The notes under the pieces: generated by a model
What the model was told of the DNA's origin: nothing
Seen by the model: the letters and a program-made list of their open reading frames with translations, nothing else
Databases searched by the model: none
Program-made: the position numbers and the translations under genes
Part shown: one piece after another, positions 57,071 to 64,000 of the stretch
Layout: each line of letters starts with the position of its first letter
How positions within the stretch are numbered: position 1 is the stretch's first letter
NCBI RefSeq assembly: GCF_019799965.1
Contig: NZ_JABGCJ010000006.1
Location: 124,001 to 188,000 of the forward strand
DNA: 64,000 bases
From: Modestobacter italicus
Lineage (GTDB): Bacteria > Actinomycetota > Actinomycetes > Mycobacteriales > Geodermatophilaceae
Direction of reading: 5' to 3'

Positions 57071-57641
57071 GGCGGGCCTCGACCAGGCCGCGGTCGTCGC
57101 GGCCGGAGCCGCGCTCGCCGACGAGATCGGCTTCGCCGGCCTGACCATGGGCCGGCTGGCCGAGCGGCTCGGCGTGCGCACCCCGTCGCTGTACAAGCAC
57201 GTGGCCGGCCAGGAGGACCTGAACCGCGGGATCGCTGCACTGGCGCTCACCGAGGCGGCCTCCGCGGTCGGCACCGCGATCCAAGGGCGGGCGGGCCGGG
57301 ACGCGCTCGGCGCCGCCGCCCACGCGTTCCGCGACTTCGTGCTCGCCCACCCGGGCCGGTACGCGGCCACCATCGGCGTCGAGCCGACCGGTCCGGACGA
57401 CCCGATCGCGGTCGCGGGGCTGGGGCTGCTCGAGGCGTTCTCCGCGGTGCTCCGCTCCTACGCCGTCGGGCCCGCGGAGACGGACCACGCGCTGCGCACG
57501 GTGCGCAGCGCCTTCCACGGCTTCGCCACCCTGCAGTCCGCGAACGGCTTCCAGTGGTCCGCCGACGTCGGCGAGAGCTTCGAGTGGCTCATCGACCTCC
57601 TCGACCGCGGCCTGCACACCGCCGCAGGGCCGGTCAGCTGA
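57063..57641 (+). CDS. TetR/AcrR-family repressor with WHG-type C-domain
   Basis: 192 residues; GTG start overlapping the hydrolase stop by eight bases. The helix-turn-helix is at residues 20-50 (ADEIGFAGLTMGRLAERLGV, RTPSLYKHVAGQEDL). The C-terminal domain has FRDFVLAHPGRYAATIGVEP and TVRSAFHGFATLQSANGFQW, the FHGFxxLQ pattern of TetR_C WHG proteins that bind hydrophobic small molecules. It most likely binds the two GCTAA-N5-TTAGC sites and so regulates its own operon. It overlaps the opposing WYL gene by eight bases. Confidence 0.88.
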   Translation: MPRAGLDQAAVVAAGAALADEIGFAGLTMGRLAERLGVRTPSLYKHVAGQEDLNRGIAALALTEAASAVGTAIQGRAGRDALGAAAHAFRDFVLAHPGRYAATIGVEPTGPDDPIAVAGLGLLEAFSAVLRSYAVGPAETDHALRTVRSAFHGFATLQSANGFQWSADVGESFEWLIDLLDRGLHTAAGPVS

Positions 57642-58611
57642 TCGGCGGCTCGGTGGCGGCGAGCAGCCGCCGGCCGAGCTCCCGGGTGGTGTGCTGCAGC
57701 TCGGGGCCGCCCACCACCCGGAACGGCGCGGGCAGCGCGGCGAGCTGCTCGGCGTACCACCACGGGTTGCCGGTGCTCCCGACCAGCGAGGTGGTCGACC
57801 CGTCCACCGCCGTGAGCCGGCCGAGCGAGCGCGGCACGCACCCGGCCAGCCGGTCCAGCGGTGCGTCCACGAGCACCTCGCACGTGTACTCCCAGCCGAC
57901 GGCGAGGTGCTCCTCCAGCTCGGCGACCGGGTCCAGGCCCGCCGGGACGACGAACGTCTGCTCCAGCCGCTCGACGCCCCGCACCCGGTCGACCCGGTAG
58001 GCCCGCCGGGCGCCTGCCGCGTGCGCGTGGCAGAGCAGGTACCAGCGGCCGTGCCGGACGACGACCGCCCACGGGTCGACCTCGGCGGTCCACTCCGTCC
58101 CGGCCTCGGAGCGGTAGCCCAGCCGCACCCGCCGCCGGTCCGCGCAGGCCTGCACCAGCGCGCTGGTGGTCGCCGGGTCCGGGCGGGCGGCCGACCGGTC
58201 GACCGCCGGCGCCGCACTGCGGCGGACCGCCTCGGCCTGGGCAGCCACGCCCTCGGGCAGGGCCCGCAGGATCGTGCCCAGCGCGCTGCCGACCGGGTCG
58301 GTGCGGTCACCGGCGTCGTGGTGGCCGTCGAGCACCGCCATGACCAGACCGAGCGCCTCGGTGGCGGTGAACACCAGTGGCGGCAGCCGCAGCCCCCGGC
58401 CCACCCGGTAGCCGCCGTGCGGGCCGCGCTCGGACTCGATCGGGATGCCCGCCTCGCGCAGGGTGGCGACGTACCGGCGGGCGGCCCGGTCAGAGACGCC
58501 GAGCTCGGCGGCGAGCCCGGCGGCGGTGATGCCCGGCCGGCCCTGCAGCACCTCCAGGGCGATCAGTGCCCGTGCTGTGGGGTTCCCGTCCGGTCGCACG
58601 ACTCCGCCCAT
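57634..58611 (-). CDS. HTH-WYL transcription regulator (YafY type)
   Basis: 325 residues. N-terminal HTH_11 domain (RALIALEVLQGRPGITAAGL, ELGVSDRAARRYVATLREAG, IPIESERGPHGGYRVGRGLR). The WYL domain at 150-240 has RRVRLGYRSEAGTEWTAEVD, PWAVVVRHGRWYLLCHAHAA and YRVDRVRGVE, with W-Y-L intact, and the WCX extension follows. WYL domains bind nucleic-acid or nucleotide ligands, and such regulators control defence and DNA-damage genes as well as metabolism. It is a single gene, divergent from DUF1905. Confidence 0.88.
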   Translation of the reverse strand: MGGVVRPDGNPTARALIALEVLQGRPGITAAGLAAELGVSDRAARRYVATLREAGIPIESERGPHGGYRVGRGLRLPPLVFTATEALGLVMAVLDGHHDAGDRTDPVGSALGTILRALPEGVAAQAEAVRRSAAPAVDRSAARPDPATTSALVQACADRRRVRLGYRSEAGTEWTAEVDPWAVVVRHGRWYLLCHAHAAGARRAYRVDRVRGVERLEQTFVVPAGLDPVAELEEHLAVGWEYTCEVLVDAPLDRLAGCVPRSLGRLTAVDGSTTSLVGSTGNPWWYAEQLAALPAPFRVVGGPELQHTTRELGRRLLAATEPPIS

Positions 58612-58682
58612 CCGGACGCCCCTCGTCCGGTTCGGACCGTAGCCTGCCCGCCTGACCGACGACAGGGAGCAGGTACCCGGGC

Positions 58683-58976
58683 ATGGAGCTGGAGTTCAGC
58701 GGCGCGATCTGGCACTGGCGCGGGCCGGCACCGTTCCACTTCCTGACCGTGCCGGACGACGAGTGCGACCGGCTGCACGAGGTGGCCCGGGCCGTCACCT
58801 ACGGCTGGGGCATGGTGCCGGTGCAGGCCCGGATCGGCGCCACCACCTGGCAGACCTCGCTGTGGCCCAAGGACGGGCGCTACCTGCTGCCGGTCAAGGA
58901 CGCCGTCCGCCGGGCCGAGCTGATCGACCTGGGCGACACCGTCACCGCCCGGCTGACCGTGGCCGCCCCCGGCTGA
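58683..58976 (+). CDS. DUF1905 family protein
   Basis: 97 residues. LEFSGAIWHWRGPAPFHFLT, then VTYGWGMVPVQARIGATTWQ, TSLWPKDGRYLLPVKDAVRR, AELIDLGDTVTARLTV: the complete DUF1905 beta-barrel (GWGxxPVxVxIGxTxWxTSLxPKxGxYxLPVKxxVRxxEgl). Function unknown; the fold is related to double-psi/YdeI-associated barrels. Divergent from the WYL gene with about 70 bases between. Confidence 0.92.
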   Translation: MELEFSGAIWHWRGPAPFHFLTVPDDECDRLHEVARAVTYGWGMVPVQARIGATTWQTSLWPKDGRYLLPVKDAVRRAELIDLGDTVTARLTVAAPG

Positions 58977-58984
58977 CCGCTGGT

Positions 58985-59063
58985 TCAGCGGTCGCGGACC
59001 AGCCAGACCAGCCGGCTCCTCCGGGGTGAGCACCAGCCGCTCGGTCTCGATCCGCAGCGACAT
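58985..59063 (-). pseudogene. Remnant of a GNAT acetyltransferase gene
   Basis: ATG at 59063 opens MSLRIETERLVLTPEEPA, the typical N-terminus of a GNAT protein. After about 18 codons the sequence jumps to a C-terminal-like WLVRDR and a stop in a shifted frame (TGA at 58985-58987). The whole middle of the gene is gone, and the two ends are joined in different frames. It lies between DUF1905 and the HelD-like gene. Confidence 0.5.
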
Positions 59064-59272
59064 CGGCGTCAGCGGCACCTGCCCGCGCGGCCCGGTCGCC
59101 ATGCCGAGATCCTGCCCGACCACCCGGGCCGCCGCCGCTCCACCGGGTGGGCGGCATCGCACCGACCAGAGCGCCCCGACGTGACAAGGTGGACGCCGCC
59201 GTCGCACGACGGCACCGCCGCGACCGGCCCGCCGGTGCAGCCCCATCCCCCCTCCCGAGGAGACCGCGCCCG

Positions 59273-61603
59273 TTGTCGAGCCACTCCCCCCGGCCCATGA
59301 CCGACTCCGCGGCCGGGGCAGACCCGGAGCTGGCGGCCGAGCAGGTCGCCGTCACCGACCTCTACCGGCGGCTGGACGCCAACCGGGACCACGCGGTGCA
59401 CCGCTTCAAGCAGGCGCTGGCCATGCCGGTGATCAACCCGCAGTCCCTCGGTGAGCGGGAGGCCGCCGCCCGCTTCCAGTCCGCCCGGATCACCGCGCTG
59501 GACGCCGCCGACCACGCCCTGGTCATCGGTCGGCTGGACCGCGAGGAGCAGCCGCAGCCGCTCTACATCGGCCGGGTCGGTCTGCCCGCCGACGACCCGG
59601 CCGGCGACCCGGCGCTGGTCGACTGGCGCGCGCCGGCGTCCCGGCCGTTCTACACGGCGACCCCGTTCCGCCCCGAGGGCGTGGTCCGCCGCCGGCACAT
59701 CCGGCTGCGCGGCCGCACGGTGACCGCGGTGCACGACGAGGTCCTGTCGATCGACGCGACGGCCACCGACGGCCCGGCGCTCACCGGCGAGGCCGCGCTG
59801 ATGGCCGCGCTGACCGCCGAGCGCACCGGCCGGATGACCGACATCGTCGCCACCATCCAGGCCGAGCAGGACGCGATCATCCGCAGCGACGCCCGCGGGG
59901 TGCTCGTCGTCCAGGGCGGGCCGGGCACCGGCAAGACCGCGGTCGCGCTGCACCGGGCGGCCTACCTTCTCTACACCCACCGCGACCGGCTGGCCCGCAG
60001 CGGACTGCTGGTGGTCGGCCCCACCCCGACGTTCCTGCGCTACATCGCCGACGTGCTGCCCTCCCTCGGCGAGACCGGCGTGCTGCTGGCCGGGCTCGGC
60101 CAGCTGCGCCCGGGCCTGGACGCCCAGGGCACCGAGTCGCCGGAGACCGCCGAGGTCAAGGGCCGGCTGGCGATGGTGTCGGTGCTGACCTCGGCGGTCC
60201 GCGCCCGGCAGACCGTGCCCCGCACCGGTCGCGAGCTGGTCATCGACGGGGTGCGGATCACCCTGCGCCCGGCCGACCTCAACGGCGTCCGCACCGCCGG
60301 CCGGCGCGCCTCCCGGCTGCACAACCTCGGCCGCCCGGCGTTCGCCCGGGCCCTGGCCCAGCTGATCACCGACCGCTACGTCGGCCGGATCAGCGGCGAC
60401 GTCCGGGACGGCGGCGAGCTGCTCGACCGCCGCGACGTCGAGTCGCTGCGCGATGAGATCGCGACCGAGCCGGCCGTGCGGCAGCTGGTCGACGAGCTGT
60501 GGCCGGTGCTCACCCCCGAGCAGCTGCTCACCGACCTGTACTCCTCCCCCGCTCGGATCAAGGCCGCGACCCGCGGCTGGAGCGACGCCGACCGCGCCCT
60601 GCTCGCCCGCCCGGCCGGCAGCCCCTGGACCCCGGCGGACGTGCCGCTGCTGGAGGAGGCCGACGAGCTGCTGGGCCACGACGACAGCGCCGAGCGGGCC
60701 CGTGAGGCCCGGCGCCGTCGGCAGGCCCGCGCCGAGGCGCAGGACACCCTGGACATGCTGCACGGCTCCCGCTCCACCGACCTGGACGACGACGAGGAGG
60801 GCGAGGAGCTCACCGCCGGGGACCTGCTGGACGCCGAGTCGCTGGCCGAGCGCAGCTCCGAGGTCGACTACCGGACCACCGCCGAGCGGGCCGCCGCCGA
60901 CCGCACCTGGACCTTCGGGCACGTGGTCGTGGACGAGGCGCAGGAGCTCTCGGCGATGGCCTGGCGGCTGCTGGTGCGCCGCTGCCCGACCCGGTCGATG
61001 ACCGTCGTCGGCGACCTGGCCCAGACCGGCAGCCTGGCCGGCGCGTCGGCCTGGGACGAGGCGCTGCGGCCCTCGGTCGGCGACCACTGGCGGCTGGCCG
61101 AGCTGACCGTCAACTACCGCACGCCCACCGAGATCATGGCCGTCGCCGCCGACGTGCTCGCCGCGAGCGACGCGGTCACCGCCGCTCCGCAGTCGGTGCG
61201 CAGCAGCGGCAACCCGCCGGTCGCCGAGCGGGTCGAGGAGGACCAGCTGCTCCCGCGCGTCGCCGCCCGCACCGCCGAGCTCGCCGGCCTGGGCGGCACG
61301 GTCGCGGTGGTCGTGCCGCCGAGCCGGGCCGCGGCCGCCGCCCGCGCCGTCGCCGACGCACTGCCGGCGCAGCGGGACCCCGACCGCGCCCCGGTGGTGC
61401 TGGTGCCCGCCGAGGCCAAGGGGCTGGAGTTCGACTCGGTGCTGCTGGTCGACCCGGCCGCCGTGCTGGCCGAGGGGGTGCGCGGGCACAGCGACCTCTA
61501 CGTCGCCCTCACCCGCGCCACCCAGCGGCTGGTCGTGCTCCACCCCGGCGAGCTCCCGACAGTGCTCGATCGCCTGGCCGACGACCCGGCGCAGCTCGAC
61601 TGA
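59273..61603 (+). CDS. HelD/HelR-like RNA polymerase recycling ATPase
   Basis: 776 residues from TTG 59273, which has GAGGAG ten bases upstream; ATG 59297 has no ribosome binding site. The N-terminal arm is a coiled coil (VAVTDLYRRLDANRDHAVHR). LYIGRVGL, LVDWRAPASRPFYTATPFRP and the UvrD-like 1A domain follow: GGPGTGKTAVALHRAAYLLY (Walker A 215-222), then a long helical insert, HVVVDEAQELSAMAWRLLVR (Walker B), TVVGDLAQTGS, LTVNYRTPTEIMAVA and LVPAEAKGLEFDSVLLVDPA. The acidic DLDDDEEGEEL loop precedes 1B. Class II HelD pulls stalled RNA polymerase off DNA. HelR in Streptomyces also displaces rifampicin. Confidence 0.87.
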   Translation: MSSHSPRPMTDSAAGADPELAAEQVAVTDLYRRLDANRDHAVHRFKQALAMPVINPQSLGEREAAARFQSARITALDAADHALVIGRLDREEQPQPLYIGRVGLPADDPAGDPALVDWRAPASRPFYTATPFRPEGVVRRRHIRLRGRTVTAVHDEVLSIDATATDGPALTGEAALMAALTAERTGRMTDIVATIQAEQDAIIRSDARGVLVVQGGPGTGKTAVALHRAAYLLYTHRDRLARSGLLVVGPTPTFLRYIADVLPSLGETGVLLAGLGQLRPGLDAQGTESPETAEVKGRLAMVSVLTSAVRARQTVPRTGRELVIDGVRITLRPADLNGVRTAGRRASRLHNLGRPAFARALAQLITDRYVGRISGDVRDGGELLDRRDVESLRDEIATEPAVRQLVDELWPVLTPEQLLTDLYSSPARIKAATRGWSDADRALLARPAGSPWTPADVPLLEEADELLGHDDSAERAREARRRRQARAEAQDTLDMLHGSRSTDLDDDEEGEELTAGDLLDAESLAERSSEVDYRTTAERAAADRTWTFGHVVVDEAQELSAMAWRLLVRRCPTRSMTVVGDLAQTGSLAGASAWDEALRPSVGDHWRLAELTVNYRTPTEIMAVAADVLAASDAVTAAPQSVRSSGNPPVAERVEEDQLLPRVAARTAELAGLGGTVAVVVPPSRAAAAARAVADALPAQRDPDRAPVVLVPAEAKGLEFDSVLLVDPAAVLAEGVRGHSDLYVALTRATQRLVVLHPGELPTVLDRLADDPAQLD

Positions 61604-61657
61604 GCAGTTCCGGTCGCCCGGCACGGCGTGCCGCCGCGCGTCGGCGACCGGAACTGC
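61604..61657. terminator. 15-bp inverted repeat between convergent genes
   Basis: GCAGTTCCGGTCGCC (61604-61618) and its exact complement (61643-61657) flank a 24-base spacer that itself holds a short palindrome (GCACGGCGTGC). It begins directly at the HelD-like stop and faces the opposing phosphatase gene 31 bases away. Confidence 0.75.
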
Positions 61658-61688
61658 GCACTCGCCGGGTCAGCCGACCCGGCGCACC

Positions 61689-63989
61689 TCAGGCGTCGCG
61701 GGTGAGCGCGAGCAGGGCGATGTCGTCGGCCCGGTGGGTGCCGGCCAGGTCGGCGAGCAGCCGGTCGCACAGCTCGTCCGGACCGACCGCCGCCCAGCGC
61801 TCCGCGGCTGCCCGCAGCCGGCCCAGCCCGGCGTCGATGTCGCTGCTGCGGCTCTCCACCAGGCCGTCGGTGAACAGCACCAACGTGGCGCCGGGCGGGA
61901 CGGCGCCGGACCACTCGACCGCCGGGGCGGGCGGGGCGCCGAGCATCCGGCTGGGCCGCACCGGCAGGTACTCCGCCCGTCCGTCGGCGATCAGCAGCGG
62001 CGGCGGGTGGCCGGCCGAGGCGACGTGCAGCAGGCCGGTGGGCAGGTCCAGGGTGGCGAACAGCGCGGTGGCCATCCGCTGGAGGCCGAGCAGCGGCCAG
62101 CTGGCCTGCAGCCGGTCGATGACGGCAGCCGGCGCGGGCGCCTCGACCAGCAGTGCCCGGTACACGCTGCGCAGCTGGCCCATGGTGGCCGCGGCGGTGA
62201 TGTCGTGCCCGACGACGTCGCCGACCGCGATGGCCACGTGGTCGCCGGGCAGCGGCGCGACGTCGTAGAAGTCCCCCCCGATCTCCACGCCGGAGGTGGC
62301 GGCCAGGTAGCGCACCGCCACGGTCATCCCCGGCACCTGCGGCGGCGGCGGGGGCAGCAGCGTGGCCTGCAGGGTGTGCGAGGTGCGGGCCTCCAGCTCG
62401 TAGCGCTGCGCCTTGGCCATCACCAGCGCCACCTGGTTCGCCAGCTGCTCGACCACCTCGACGTCCCCGGCGGTGAACGGGCCGCGCCTGCGGTCGGTGC
62501 TCAACGTCAGGGCCCCCAGCGACCGCCCCTCCGCCACCAGCGGGACGCTGATGATGCTGGCCAGCTCCAGCTGCTGGACGGCGGCGAGCTCCCGCGGGTC
62601 GCGCACCACGCCGGCCAGCCAGGCGTCGTCCGGCGCGACCAGCCACTGGGTGCGGCCCTCGGCCAGCGCCCGCTGGGCCGGGTAGGGCAGCTCCCGGGCC
62701 GGGGGCGCCCACTCCAGCAGGGCGTCGACCACGTGCTGCCGCGCCGGGTCACCGTGCCGGGCCACCACCCGGCGCGCCCCGTGCTCGGTCACCAGGTCCA
62801 GCAGGCAGACGTCGGCCAGCTGGGGCACGGCCAGGTCGGCCAGCCGCTCGACCGTCTCGCCCACCCCGGTCGCCCCGGCCATCTGCCGGGCGGCGTGCAG
62901 CAGGAAGGCCGAGCGCTCGGCCTGCCGGATGGTCTGTTCGCGCAGCTTGGCGCGCTCCAGGGCCTGGCCGGCCTGGCGCCCCAGCGTCCAGAGCAGGTCG
63001 ACGTCCCCGTCGGAGAGCTCACCGGCCTCCGGTGCGTCCAGGTCGATCAGCTCGCCGTCGTCCGGACCGCCGAGCCCCAGCACCAGCACACCGAGCCGGC
63101 GGGTGTCGGCCGCCACCACCGGGACGACGGCCATCGCCCGCAGCCGCGCCGCCTCCAGGGCGGCGGCGACCCGCGGTCGGCGCTCGTGCAGCCGCTGGTC
63201 GACGGTGACCACCCGCAGCCCCTCGGCCAGCTCGAGCGCGATCCGCCCACCCGCCGCGGTGGCCAGCTCCGTCAGCAGCTCGACGGGCAGCCCGTCGCTG
63301 CGGGCCACGAACAGTTCCGGTTCCGCAGCGGGGACCGGGCCCCCGCCGACCGGAGCCGGGCCGGGCGTGCCCTCGTCGACCAGCAGCAGCGCCGCGCCGC
63401 GGGTGCGCAGCGCCGAGCCGGCCTGCTGGACGACGACCGAGGCGACGTCGGCCACCGACGTGGCCCCGGCCAGCTCGACCACGACCTGGTGCAGCGTGCG
63501 GGACCGCGCCTCGGAGGCCTCGGCCGCCCGGTGCGCGGCGAGGATCTCGCGCTCGTACCGGCGCCGGGCCGTCGCCTCGAACAGCGTGGCGCGGACCATC
63601 AGCGCCTGGCCGTCGGGGCCGCGCACCTCCACCGCGTTCACCAGGCAGGGCAGCAGCGAGCCGTCCGCCCGGACGACGTCGAGCGCGACCTCCCGCACGG
63701 CCCCCTGCATCCGCAGCAGCGGGGCCAGGTGGGTGTCGTGGAAGACCTGGCCGCCGGTGCTGAGCAGGTCGCGCAGCCGGGTGCGCAGCACCTGCTCGGC
63801 GGGCAGCCCCAGCCAGGTGCACATCGTCCGGTTGACCTTGACGATCGTCCCGTCCGGGAGGGTGGACAGGTACCCGCACGGCGCATTCTCGTAGAGGTCG
63901 GCGGGGTCGTCCTCCAGGAGCTGGTCCAGCCGCGCCCGCTGGTCCCCCTCGTGGCGCCGTTCGGCCGCAGCCACGTGGGGCGCCGTCAC
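61689..63989 (-). CDS. PAS-GAF-GAF-SpoIIE (PP2C) phosphatase, 5' end near window edge
   Basis: 766 residues from GTG 63989; the frame stays open to the window end, so a longer start is possible. A PAS domain at about 25-140 (LYENAPCGYLSTLPDGTIVK, LRMQGAVREVALDVVRADGS), a first GAF region at 150-340, a second GAF at 370-540 (LASIISVPLVAEGRSLGALT) and a PP2C/SpoIIE domain at 560-766. The metal-binding acids are in GGDFYDVAPLPGDHVAIAVG and DVVGHDITAAATMGQLRSVY, with LVLFTDGLVE and ADDIALLAL at the end. Rsb-type phosphatases act on anti-sigma antagonists in stress signalling. No partner kinase or STAS gene is seen beside it. Confidence 0.88.
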   Translation of the reverse strand: MTAPHVAAAERRHEGDQRARLDQLLEDDPADLYENAPCGYLSTLPDGTIVKVNRTMCTWLGLPAEQVLRTRLRDLLSTGGQVFHDTHLAPLLRMQGAVREVALDVVRADGSLLPCLVNAVEVRGPDGQALMVRATLFEATARRRYEREILAAHRAAEASEARSRTLHQVVVELAGATSVADVASVVVQQAGSALRTRGAALLLVDEGTPGPAPVGGGPVPAAEPELFVARSDGLPVELLTELATAAGGRIALELAEGLRVVTVDQRLHERRPRVAAALEAARLRAMAVVPVVAADTRRLGVLVLGLGGPDDGELIDLDAPEAGELSDGDVDLLWTLGRQAGQALERAKLREQTIRQAERSAFLLHAARQMAGATGVGETVERLADLAVPQLADVCLLDLVTEHGARRVVARHGDPARQHVVDALLEWAPPARELPYPAQRALAEGRTQWLVAPDDAWLAGVVRDPRELAAVQQLELASIISVPLVAEGRSLGALTLSTDRRRGPFTAGDVEVVEQLANQVALVMAKAQRYELEARTSHTLQATLLPPPPPQVPGMTVAVRYLAATSGVEIGGDFYDVAPLPGDHVAIAVGDVVGHDITAAATMGQLRSVYRALLVEAPAPAAVIDRLQASWPLLGLQRMATALFATLDLPTGLLHVASAGHPPPLLIADGRAEYLPVRPSRMLGAPPAPAVEWSGAVPPGATLVLFTDGLVESRSSDIDAGLGRLRAAAERWAAVGPDELCDRLLADLAGTHRADDIALLALTRDA

Positions 63990-64000
63990 AACCAGGCTCG

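Overview
The window is high-GC (above 70% by eye), gene-dense DNA from an actinobacterium. The codon use, ECF sigma/anti-sigma pair, PASTA-type kinases, HelD-like ATPase, SpoIIE-type phosphatase, DUF4916 and WYL regulator fit a free-living soil or rock-dwelling actinobacterium. Geodermatophilaceae (Geodermatophilus, Blastococcus, Modestobacter) is my best guess, but that is inference and no rRNA or marker gene is present to prove it. No tRNA, rRNA or CRISPR array was seen.

Layout. 0-2 kb: end of an asparaginase II gene, then cutC and an ROK kinase with overlapping stop/start codons. 2-2.6 kb: a RelE/Phd toxin-antitoxin pair. 2.8-6.6 kb: a GH63-like glucosidase and a membrane-anchored matrixin-like protease. 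6.7-10.9 kb: two tandem GGDEF-EAL membrane proteins with a small helix-hairpin-helix-like protein in front. 11-22.4 kb: an accessory island of nucleic-acid and defence genes, detailed below. 22.4-30.8 kb: Excalibur protein, GIY-YIG nuclease, MFS exporter, thioesterase, a nitrate/sulfonate/taurine-type ABC importer, and an LLM-type flavin oxidoreductase. 31-33.5 kb: a secreted PL11 rhamnogalacturonan lyase. 33.5-37.1 kb: an ECF sigma factor, anti-sigma factor and ABC exporter operon. 37.2-42.3 kb: DUF4407 protein, NUDIX-like DUF4916, SDR and GH15. 42.4-52 kb: two ABM-like paralogues, two tandem Ser/Thr kinases, an XRE-cupin regulator, a formate/nitrite-type channel and a GST-like reductase. 52-59 kb: GNAT, two overlapping acyl-CoA dehydrogenases, DUF1810, DinB, a hydrolase-TetR pair with two visible operators, a WYL regulator and DUF1905. 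59-64 kb: HelD-like ATPase and a PAS-GAF-SpoIIE phosphatase.

The most unusual stretch is about 11-22.4 kb. Six units there are read on the minus strand: (a) a 734-residue protein that I read as EVE-like, ScoMcrA-type sulfur-binding, SRA-like and PD-(D/E)XK domains; (b) a GmrSD-type DUF262/DUF1524 protein; (c) a decayed 3' part of an Lhr-like helicase; (d) a clearly lower-GC SIR2 gene whose C-terminus carries an Rx4H (HEPN-like) motif; (e) a BRCT fragment whose reading frame begins immediately after the SIR2 stop codon; and (f) a PD-(D/E)XK nuclease gene broken by one nonsense codon and three frameshifts. A MazG-like gene and a DUF2075 NTPase with its own PD-(D/E)XK motif lie beside them. This looks like a defence island in turnover: two intact modified-DNA restriction candidates, one abortive-infection candidate, and remnants of older systems.

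Two families of near-perfect palindromes recur just after stop codons, around a central AAAGTCGCGACTTT or with arms GGCCATGTT/AACATGGCC. They look like genome-wide terminator/REP-type elements.
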